Below are positions 23,201 through 35,200 of a stretch of DNA of 64,000 nt, piece after piece. The translations under genes and the position numbers were made by a program. The DNA is from Hymenolepis diminuta (lineage: Eukaryota > Platyhelminthes > Cestoda > Cyclophyllidea > Hymenolepididae). The notes beneath the pieces were generated by a model. The model had not been told where the DNA came from. It searched no databases and was given only the letters and a program-made list of their open reading frames with translations. The stretch lies in the NCBI GenBank assembly GCA_900708905.1, contig CAADRB010000095.1, positions 17,072 through 81,071 on the forward strand, given 5' to 3'. Every line of letters starts with the position of its first letter. Position 1 is the stretch's first letter.

Positions 23201-26200
23201 CAAGTTGTCTACCAGATTAGGTTAATAAGTACATTCGACTTTGGTCGATTAAAGTTCATATCAGTAAAGGAACCTAAGTATGGTAGAGGTAAGTGTAATT
23301 AGGTGATGCGATCTTTAAAAATCCTTGGTAAGGTCGATTTTTTGTCTAATTAATATCATGTCTTTGTGTTAAAGTCTGAATTGAAAGTTGCATCTTTGAC
23401 TATCTGGTCTTCTATTTTCAAATCTAAACTAATTTTGAAATAACACACAAGGAAAATTCTAGTGCGGTTTCCGAGGAAAAGTCTGGTGAAAGTTAGAAAT
23501 TTTGCTATTTGAACATTCTAAAGCTCCTTTTGACTATTCAAAGCTTTGGAAAAATTTGCAATCACTCGTTTATATTCAAGGCTCTGCTTGGCATTATACT
23601 AGTTAGACAAGTCGATGCATATCTAATTTCTTAATTTCGGGGAAGAATAGTGAATACTTTATGTTTGAGATTCAGAACTTTCTCATCTCGGCTGTCTTTT
23701 CATTGAATTAAATTTACTGAAATTTTCTTGACTACAGTAGGAATAAACTCTTTGAATGTGGAATTTTCCGAATTCGGATATCTTTTAGTTTTCGGTAGTG
23801 CTGCGATTAGTTTTCCATTTGTTTGTAATATTTTGCTCAGTCTTTTAGGAAGAATAAATTGTACAATTTTTACTGAAAATTTCGATCTTTAAAAGTTTAG
23901 GTGTCTAATTACCATTTTTCATTTTCTATCATTTCTTCTAAGCAGAAAATGATTTAGACTCTTCAAGATACATATTGAATGGAGAATATCCAGAAAGTGA
24001 TGATTCCGAGGATGAAGATTTTGTTCCTGTGAAATCCTCCTCCGATGAAGAAGGTTAGTTATTTGATTTGGAAGAATTTTTACTTTCCTTACGTCGCTAT
24101 TTTTCTTTGTTCGTTGTTCATTTATTATGTTACAGTTCCGCAAGGTTAGGGACAGTTTAGTCGACTGTATCACACGTTAATTTGAGTTTCTAGGGTGACA
24201 TCATAGGTTGAGGGAAGATGAAGAGTAATGTAGACGCATCTGTTGAAGGAGAGAGATAGCTTTGATATCTTAGAGCTTGAGCAGTAGTCTGTCCGAACTT
24301 TCGTCCATCTATCTTCACCACTTTATTACTATCTTCACCACAATAAGATGGAAAGTGGATAGGCAGTTGAGAAAAAGTGGAGGGGTGATGAATGAATTGG
24401 GTGTAGACTTTGGATTTAGTTGGTGTGTGTTTTCAGGGAAAAAAAGAGGTTAGGTTTATAGTTCTTGACAAGAGATAAAGTTAGAAAACTGTAACGTAAG
24501 GGTCTGCTTAACGTACTGGCCCTAGTGAGAAGTAAACATGAGTTCACAACTGGATGATTCAGAATCAGTCGGTGTTTTCAATATCTCGAGTTACTCTAGG
24601 TCAAAGCTGGGGCTTCATATGTGTTTAAATTCAATGAATTTGCAGATTCTAGGTTCTACGCTTTAATTAAGGTCACAACAGGTTTTTTCTTTGAATACTT
24701 TTAGTAGTGGCATAAAATATAGGCAGGAAAAAGACCAACACCAATAAACTAAAAGGGGAGCATAGTCTTGTACATTGTAGGTCCAAATTTATAAGCGATA
24801 ACGAATAGGCTTGGCAAAGTGGAGAATGAGACGGTTAAGTATGGCAAATTTGTACCAATCTGGTCATGAATGGAAATTAATCAGAGTGATGGGCGATAGT
24901 TTTTTCTAGGTAATATCAAAGCATTCTTTCCAAGGTTTGATGATTTAAAGAAGGGGCAATTGAATCTTGGAGATTTCCACCCTCTTTTCATGTTCCTTTA
25001 ATTTCTTAATTTCAAAATTATAAAGGCACTTCAGAAGAAAGTCAAAGTGAGGGATCTGTCCAAGGTTCTAGTGTGGATGATAAAGGTTAGTTGGAACATC
25101 TCAGTTTGTCATTAAATAGTTTTTTTGTTCTGCTATTTATCGAAATGACTGGTGTTCTTATTAGTTTTCGTTTTATGTCCTTGTTAATTTGTTATCTCCA
25201 TTCAAGTACGTTGTTTCGATGGTCTATGTTTTAGTAAATTTCTCAGACACTCATGACTTTTCAGAGGAGGATTCTAGCAAGTTCTCTGAGGAAACGTCTG
25301 ATGAAGAAGGTTAGTAAAACGTTATTTGCCGTAGCGCTAGTGACTTAGTGTTTACTGTCAGATTTCCATATTTTCATATTCACACGCTCAGTGAAAGACA
25401 CGACCAACTGGTTAATAAAAAGATGGAATAATTTGCGTTTAAATCATGCTATGCTTTCAAAAGAGTGCTTGTGGGAATTTTACTTTGAGACATCTTCATT
25501 CTTTTCAACCCCTTTATCTTTATTCCCTGCTTATTTATTATACGCTCGTTTATTAAGACAGTACACTTTGTATTGTTCAGAGAAGCGGACATATAGCGAT
25601 TCCTGTGGCAAGTATTTCAGGGAAATTGTAGGGTAAATCAATCCGTACAATTGTAGATCTTTACTTCAGAAAGATATATATGGTTTCTTTATCTAAGGAT
25701 ACTTTGAAGAGGCTAAAATTGAATTTAATACTAGAATTACATGGATGAGATGTGGAACTGCGTTATGAGATTAAAAGCAGTCAGATATGGGCATTGGAGA
25801 TCTCTGTTGATTGGTTGTCTAAGGATCGTTGATTCCGTTGAACATTTGCAGATACGTTATAACCTCATACTTAACAATTTTGCTTCGATTTTCCTTAAAG
25901 TGAGAAATTATCGATGCATACTGAATAAGGATTATCCGGAAAGTGATGAGTCCGACGATGCAGATTTCTCTCCTGTAGAATTATCATCCGATGAAGAAAG
26001 TTAGTTATTAATTATGAAAACTATTTTGCCTTGTCGTTAATCCGCTATTGTTACTTGCTCTTTGTTCTAAGGCCAATCGCCACGATGGGAGATTTTTTAT
26101 AAAACCAAATGTTGAGAGAACATAAAGAACAACATGACTATGTCTGTTAAAGGAGATTGTTTAGATTTTTTTGAGCGTAAATGGTAGAGCTATCGACCTA

Positions 26201-29200
26201 TTTTCTTGTTACCTTCACTTGAGAGCCAAATTGATTGAGATGAATTGGAAATCGTAGAACAGACCAGTTGGTTGGCTGTGGAAGATAGATTTCGTTCATG
26301 TGTGTTTTTCTGGAAAACAGAGTTTGGGATAAACAGTCAAGGAAAAGGTGTAAGGAGAGGGTTAGCTTAGGATACTGACCCTAGTGTAAGAAACGTAGAA
26401 ATAAAGTTCTCGACGGCGAGGACTGATAATAATACCAAGTCATTCTTCTCAAAGCTTGGTGATTTAGAAAGGAAAATTAAAATTAGGAAGTTTTCGTTCT
26501 TTCTAATCTTTAGATTTTTTTAAATTCAAAATTATGCAGATACTTTCTAGGGTAGTCAAGATAGATTCTGGGGAGAATGTCGAAGGTTATTTGAAGTGCT
26601 TAGTTTGTCATTGAATAATTTTCGGAATAGTTTGCGTTCTTGTTAGTTTTCATCTTTTTGTGCCACTTTTAGTTTGTTTTTCGTAGACCCTTTGTTTTTT
26701 AAAATCTTGGCTATCTCCATTCGAATACATTGTTTCGATTATTTATGTTTTAGTAAATTTCTCAGACACTTACGACTTTTCAGAGGAAGATTCTATCAGG
26801 CACTCTGAAGAAACGTCTGATGAAGAAGGTTAGTAATTCGTTATTTGATGTATTTCTAAACTCCGTATGCCATAGCACTAGTAGCTTAGCGTTTATTGTT
26901 AAATTTCTAGTTTTCTATGCTCATTGGCATACTTCCAGTGGATGGTGTGAGAATTAAAGAAGGACAATTTCTCAGTACTTGGTACCACTTTATGAAAAAA
27001 TTCTTTAGGTAGACTGGCACTGAATCTTAGATAAACGCTTAGGATAGCATTCTAACATTAGGCATCGAAAGTTCTTGACGATGCTTGGGCGTGAGGAATA
27101 GTGATCCTGTCGATAGTACAGAATTGCTTCCCCTTCTGTGGACATTCAGTTGGCAGCTTCGCGTTTCAATTTTCGGTAAAATTCCCTTGAAGATGACATT
27201 TACGATTCTAGAGGCGGAAATTGGTGTTGTTGACTACTTTATCCATGACGGTCCAGTTAAATCGAATAATTCCTTGGCTTCTTGATTTTAGTCAGCTTTA
27301 TGTAAGTTTCTAGTTTCCAATGTTCGATAATTAGGAGGTTTTAAGGGAATGATTTTCATAACGGCCCAGATGTGAAGTTTTCTAGTTGAGGTTTCCCTAA
27401 GGAATCCGTTGAGCTCTCTCCCACACGTAATGCCTCTGTGAGAACTTAATCTCTACGATTATAACTAGAAAATACCTTTAAAAGTGCGTATTCGTATTAC
27501 TCAAAAGGAACAATATCGTACAATCCTAATCGGTCATTCCAGTGTGTTTGCTTGTTATTCAATGCATTCTTCTGAATCTATAGGTCACAATCGACAGGTC
27601 GATAATTAGAAATACTTGATAACCGTTTTCCGTCCTTAATTTCCTTTATTCTCAGACAAATCAGATTCCAATGAAGATCCTAGAAATCATCAGTACATGC
27701 GTGGAGAGATTTCTGATGATTTTGAAGATTAGTAAAGGTGGTTGTTGAGGCTGCTCGGTTATCCCCATTAAGGCTCTAATTTTAGAGGTATGCAGCCCTC
27801 AGTTTCTGCTTTTTATTTAGTAAATAAAGGAAATTCTGTTAGAATGTGTGAACCAACCGACCAACTTGTCTTTTTTAGTAGTGAGTATTAAAGACTTGTG
27901 GGAGGGGAACAGCTAGGAATCTTGTTTCTTTACTTGTGGCTATTCCTATCTAATAATATCGAAATTTCGTACGGAGCAAAGTTGAGATAGACTAATAGTT
28001 GAAGAGCTTTGTTAGGTTGTAGGATGCATAGGCTAAGTAGGTGTTGATTATTCAATTTCGTGTAGAAATATCAAGATAGGGTGGAAGAGCATACAGATCT
28101 ATGGAAGGTAAAAAGATAGACCAAGAAGCATTAGAGAGTAAGGAGGCGAGAGGAAGTGACTATCTTTTCATGATGACTGCTTTTGTAGGTTCACTGTGCA
28201 CTTGCAAGTGCTATCGTACACTAACTGGAGAGATTACTAGCTTAGTATACTTCTGATTCTTCAGTATCAGTATCTTGTGGCTTATATATGGAACGTGCAA
28301 TCTCAAAGTAGGAAAAATTTTTGAGCAATTGTAAATCGTTATGGACTCTTCGCATTTGCTTTGAGATTTTCATTGTAGGTGACTCGCAAGAATATGATTT
28401 GAGTGGTGTTAGCAGTAAATTCGAAGATTCTAGATCCGGAAAAAGTACGCAATTCGCTCTGAGACACATAAGTTCTCTTTGTTGCTCTGTTCTCGATGTC
28501 CTCATTAATCCACTTTCCATCAAACATGATGCCTTTCTTTCGAAGGCTTATATACAAGTTGCTAATTAGTTTAATCAATTCTCTGGGCTTTTATTATAAG
28601 GTGAAAATTCTTTATTACAATCTCCTGACTTCTTTTGGTATAATGAAGCAGGTTGGTTTGAAGCGCTATTTTTGAGAACCTTGAAGTTTTTGTTTTAACG
28701 AGTTTTATTTGATAATGTTGTCTGCATCATTATATTAAATAATTAAGAGCAGAAATACTCGAATTTCGCTTGATTCTCCATCCTTGAATGCTCGTTGTCA
28801 TTGATCGTTATCTCAATTTATTTTAAGCCGAGAATGGTGTAGACTCTTCAAAATACATGTCGAATGACGAATATGATTCTGGGAAGAACTCCAGTAAGGA
28901 AGGTTAGTGTAAATCGCTATTTTAAGATTTTTGTGGATCTGTTAATAAGTAATTTAATTTATAAGTCTCATTTGGAGACAAAGTACGATTCAGAATGAGA
29001 ATCGTACTTAAATTGATTCATCTTTCCTTAATTTCCTTCCTGTAGATGCATCGGGGCACAATTTAAATGGGGAACATGTTAGTAGTCCTAAAGGTTCTTT
29101 CACTGCCGACTCTGGAATATCTCACCATAATGAAGAAAGTAAGCAACTAACTCCGTTAAAATAAGTTCTCACTTGTGGCTTTGGTAAAATTTCCTTATCG

Positions 29201-32200
29201 GCATCTCCTATGGTTAAAATTCTGTATACTTTTGTTGAATGGAACGCTCTTACGAAGTTTCCGCTACTGGGAAGTGGTGTACTATTTTTGCACCATGAAT
29301 ATTCGTAGGCTCGTTTGTTTGGCTATTTAATATTATGGTAACTTGCTCTGTTGTCTTTGATCTTTAGCCTTTAGCGCCTTTTTCTTGTCCTCTCTTTTAG
29401 TCGATTACATTACACCTGCATTTAATGCATGCACATAGAGCGATACTTATCCTCTCAGCCCTATTTGACGTAAAATCTAATTAATTAATAGTCCTTCTTT
29501 GTGCTAATTTTCCCGTTCCTGCATCCATGTATTTGTCATGTTTAGTTTTTATTCGTGGATCAATTTACAATAGTGCGCATTTTGCTGATTCAATGTCGTT
29601 GATGTTCTTGAAAGAAAAGTTGAATTAGGGAATTTTGCTCCCTCTGAAAAACTCCATTTTTTGACTTTATCAGAATATGCTAGTGGCAGAAGCAATGAAA
29701 TTCTAGAGTCTGAAAGTGAGAAACAAAGTATGGATAGCAGTAGTGATAATGATGAATCGGAAATTGGAAGGTTTGTCTTCGAATTCTAACGATAAAGACA
29801 TCGCAAACGATGATACTTCCAAAGAAGCAGGATCAGAATCTGATATCATTTAGGTTGCTGAAGGTATGTCAGATTCTATGTATGAAAGTACCGAGGATGA
29901 ATATATCTACACTTCCTGCAGTAAGAGTACAGCTTCGAAGATTCTGTTGTATTAGAAGCGTACTCTATTAAAGGTTCTGAAGATGTGTCTGAGCATTCAG
30001 CGGATTCGAGCGGTAAGCGTTGATGAACAAGTCTAAAATTCCAGCAGTAGAGGTACTGAAAGTAATGAGCTTGGCGGTTCCGAAGATACATGATCAGAAC
30101 CTGACAGTATTGAAAAGTGCTGCAGATGCAATTGAACATTCGGCGGATTCGACATCTGAAAGTACAGACGATGAACAGGTGTACACTCAATACCGTCAGC
30201 AGTATGAAGAGTTTGAATGATGCAGAAACGTTCAGCAGTTCTGAAGGTGCTAAAGACGTAGATGAACATTCGATCTATGTTCCTTCAGAACCTAGTGACG
30301 GTTCGGCTGGCGGTAAATCTGAAAATAATCAGATTCCTTGAAATAGACCAATTACGGTACATCCGACACACAGTAAAAGGTCGGATCAGGAATCCTCAGG
30401 CGAAAATGAGGATAATGGCCCTGAAATCTTCAGAACCAGGTCGATTATAGAACGTATCTCCGATGCTGAAATCACTGGTTATTAGTTCAATGATTGCCAT
30501 ATTATTATCTTACTTTTTTAATATAAAGTGATAAGTAGGCAAGAAATTTTTTGGGGAGTTGTGATTGATTGTCAAATTCCCTGGCTGGTCAAATACATAA
30601 ATTGTCTGCGTTGCATTGTGGTCTGTGATGATGACATTTAATCTTAAATAATTAGGTGCTCATTTGGTTGCTACTCATTATTAGTGTTCCGTTGGTTTAG
30701 AGCTTATAGTCAATTCACGAGATCCGCGTCCGTCCACGCACATCCAAGTGATGTGTATGATCAACCTCATTAGTCAAATCGGGTCATCTAATTTTTGGAA
30801 ACTCGATTTTTAAAGAAATCAAACCTTGGTATGAAATATGTTGGACGATTTCGTATATTCCTAATATTGAAACGATCTATTTAGTAATCTCAAGCTATGG
30901 TGTTGTTGGCATCTTGATAACATATATAATGAAGTGTACTTTAAATTTTAGAGGCTCTTATTAAAGAATCCAAGAAGGTAGAAAGGGTCAAGAAGTCAAG
31001 TGAAGCTGTCAAATCTGCTACTACTGGGAACATTCGTGGGTCCATTAAAAAGTTCTCCCTCTCCAATAAGTCAGCAATTCTGTTAGAAATGAAAGAACGC
31101 ACCGCCGAATTTGGTAAAAGATGTCTTTACGTCGCACCCATTCCTCAGGATTGTACCTTTGATATGATCAAGAGGTTCATTCCTAAGGTGCGGACTTGTC
31201 AATTTTTCACCAAGCCCAGGTCCACCAAATTTCGAACGTAAGCATTCCACTAATTTATAATAAGTAATTTGTTTAGTTTGTCTAAAACTTCCTCTTGCTT
31301 GCAGATATGCTTTTTTGGAATTCGCCGACGCTGAAACGGCTGAGAAAGAACGGCTTTCGATTATGGGTCGACTTTTTGCGGGAAAGTCCATACGGGCCGA
31401 ATTTCGCTCGAAACTGCGGGTTTTTATTGGCAAAACTGTTTCCGACATCGATTTTTCGCGTATCATTGTAACTGGTCTGGCACCGGATGTCAATCAAATG
31501 GACCTGAAAGCTATCTTCTCATCAGCGGAAAGCGTTAGACTCCCACGGTCAAACAACTTTAACCTTGGGTAGGTATCATCTGTTATGCTCTTACAACACT
31601 AACAGAACTAGTAATCTCTCAGTTTTATACGATAATTGATATAACTCAAAGTTCACTCAGTTACTGGTATGTTCAGTTTAGCATTTTGTAACAGAGCTAT
31701 GTTATAATTATCTTCTTCAATGAAATCTTACGGCAAAATTAAAGGAATTCTAGATGTCTGAGTGATTTTCAAACACCCTTTGATGTTGGCAGATGTGTAT
31801 ATCTACTAGATATCGATGAAAATGACTGAGAGAAATTGAAAAATTCAATTAAGGACGAACTTTTGTTAAATGTAAAATCTTTTTTTCTTTTCCAATCCAT
31901 CCGCCATGCTGGTATTTAAGTTTGTCTAATAGTTATTGCGTAAAACACTTGAATCGCTGTATCTGAAAATAATTCCAAACCAAGGGATCTGGAATGATCC
32001 CAAAATCTTATGCATATTTTTAAAACTTTTCATATTTTATATATAAGTCAGTTAAAATTTATTTATCAATATACATGTTGATGACCTTTATTGACTAGGT
32101 TGATATACAACTGCCCAAGTTATACCTATTAAATTTGGTTGAAATTTAGCGATGTTGACATCTAGGATTCAGTTTTTCGTAAAGTTTTGGTTTCTTGACC

Positions 32201-35200
32201 TCTGATTCGAAAGACATACAGTTTGAACAGTGCTCTACAAGCACATGTTTTCCTTATTAATGCTATAATTTTTGCTGTTTATATAGGTATCTGCTTCTTG
32301 GCTTCCATAATTATTGCACTGTTTGCAAATAAATTAATTTGTGGAAATTACTTTTTTTAACAGTTATGTCTACTTATTAATAGAAATAGTGTACATTCTA
32401 CCATCAAGTCTGTCGAGTGTATGGTTATAGATGAAAGAAAATTGTGAAAAGGAGGGGGATTTGTTTAATGGCATTGATTTTTGCCTATTCCCTTCTTAGG
32501 CCGGAAGAACATATGCTACTGCACAGCGCAGTCCATGTTTTTGGAATCAGGGTGAGAGATAACGATCTTGAACTTTAGTTCTTTGTTGATTCCTCTAGTA
32601 TTCCATGGGTTCAATTTTAAAAATTTGTAGCGGAAGGTAAAATAAGAAATCCAAATTCCTTCCAAGGAAGAAAACGAAGAGTAGAAGGGTTTCTCAATCT
32701 CTTCCCTTATTTGATATAGCAGATATGATTGTCTAACAAGTAAGAGCAAAACAATTATTTTGTTTATTATGTGTAAGTAATTTCTCCTAATTTACATATA
32801 TTATTTCGCTTGTTTTCTAGTCATGCGACAATAAACTTCGTTTCCGACGCAGTTGCTCTCGATGCCTTCTCCCAATGCCATCGCTATCCCCTCAAGGCTC
32901 ATCCCATCACTGTGAATTTTGCCTTCAAGCAACCTTCCGTTAAGAATAACTTAACTACAACCACAACATCAGCTGCTGTTGTAGCTCCTTCAAGCACATC
33001 GTCTGAGGCTAAAAAGGCCTCTTTAATCACTCAAACACGTGCGGAAAGAGTTGGAAAGGTCATCGTTCAACAGATGAAAGAAGATTCCGAGACGAGGTCT
33101 GAAAAGGAGGAAGGGAAGAAGTCCGCCTTTGGTCTGATGGAGTTGATCGAAGGCTCAAAGAAGAGAACAGCTGCGGGTAATGACGATGAGGGCGACGATT
33201 ATAGCGAAGAGGAAGTTGAAAGTGGTGATGAGAATGAGGAATCAGGTGGGTTATTTTTGCTAAGTAAGTCTTTCACATTGTTGTATTAGTAGAAATCTAG
33301 TTTTCTGCTGTTATGATCTATCTGCCTCCACTAAATATCGCTGGGTTACAGTTAACTTACAGATAAAGGAGGTGTACAATTACTCTCAAAAACCAATACT
33401 TTTAACGAGACTACAAAAGCTATATAATTTATGACTAGACCGATGGAGGAGAGTGGGGTAGGGGGGCTTATTTCAACTATTTTTTAGGCATTAGGGTAAA
33501 CATGCAATTGTTAATTAATTAGGCTTTCCTGAGACCGCTCGGGAATTTAATTACTTGTCTCATAATTGTGCTTAACTCCGCGGCTTTGTGTAAGGGTTAC
33601 ACTTTGAGACTTTGCAGAATATTAAGTCTGAATAAAGCGAACAGCAAACGAATCTAATAAGGTGTGAAACGGGGGAGGGTCATATAGACGTTGTATATCA
33701 TGAGTGCTTACTTACTTGCATTCTAGAATATTTAATTTTCCATATTTTCGAAAGGAGAAGAGCTCATCTTGTGATGTTCTAACATGTGATGATTTGATTC
33801 CCAGGTTCATAGTAAGGTTATATCCACTGTACTCGGAACCTGTTAATCACTTGATTGAATTACGTTTTTAGTTATGCCACCTCTATTTATTAGTATCCTT
33901 TTATGGTCAAGAACAAGCAGATGAGACTAGCGACGATCCATTTAAAATAACAATTTACTCAAGGTGAATTCATTATAGCAGTGGTAATTTAATACATATT
34001 TATCATTGTAGTTTTGTTCTCATTGCTCCATTAGTAAAAGCAATTTATACTCTGACACATTCACACAGTTCACTTCGCGATTGTTTTTTCCCAAATAACG
34101 GTTTTATGTCCCATTACAATTTTTTATTATTCCTTTTATAGCGTTTAATTTTCAAATTTTCAATTGATCAGTGTAGTCTAAATCAGCGTTTTGTATTTTG
34201 TAAATGGTTCTTACTCAGGTCACAATTTATTAATCCATGATTTAGTCGCCCACCCCTGTTTGCGCACTATCTTTTCAAGATTGTTTATGTTTGTTTGTTG
34301 TCGTTATTATTACCTATTTTAATACAAAAAATTGTACAATTTTTGATTGTGGGAAACAATTGAAATGGAATAGCAGTCCAGCAAGTTATAAAATGCGGGA
34401 GAGCAACGTCAATGTTATCAAGGGTTCCCACTTCATTTAGATTTTGGATTCGGGTTATACAATAGTTGTCACTCACGTTCTAAAATTCAAATTTCACGAT
34501 TCGTCCCTTGGATTGCAGAACATGCTTTTCTGCTATGCTCAGTATCTATTGATCGGCTTTTTATTCAAGAGGGATCGGCTTTGTCGCTTCACTTAACTTT
34601 TTCTTCCAATGGTTGAGAAGGTAAATGATTGTGACATTTCACAGTTTACAGATTTGGCATTACAGGTACTAAAAATTTGGAGTTGATAGAGCTCCTGAAG
34701 CTGTGTTCACTCAATCTGCGTTTGTAACATTGTTGTAGAGGTAAATAGAAACAAAAGTTGTGTGCTGTCCACCGATTAGATAAAATTAAAAAGTCTTAAA
34801 TTGGCCATAATGAAGTTTTATAATCAATTTTTCCCTTTAGATGGCAAAGACGACAATGAAAGTAAGAAAAAATAACTTGATTTGTTAATTAACCCTATTT
34901 AATGCATTTGTTTTAAATTTTATATTTGCACTTCACTTGCACTTTTTTGTTTTCCTTTCAGACGACAATGACGATGAGAGCTCTGAGAACGAAGGTGGAG
35001 AAAGCGTAGATGACGATGGTATGATTTTGCTGTTTTTTAAAAAGATGATAAATTATTCACTTTATTACATTGGTCTTTGGACCTTCATATTGTAATTGAT
35101 TTTAAAACGTGAATGAAAATCATTTCATAACCTGCTGTGCGGGTTATCGATGAATAGTTATGATAACGTTTCTAACCTACTGTGCAATTCTCTCACGTGT

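Noticed and set aside
28242..28523. 93-codon minus-strand frame
   Set aside because: It is antisense to a good plus-strand acidic exon (28379-28444, acceptor tgtag, donor GTACGC, phase 1-1). The minus frame has no motif and no splice context.
26401..29138. Reading the spaced short exons as a CRISPR-like or satellite array
   Set aside because: The repeats are irregular in spacing, coding, and flanked by GT-AG sites in a eukaryotic gene; exon duplication explains them.
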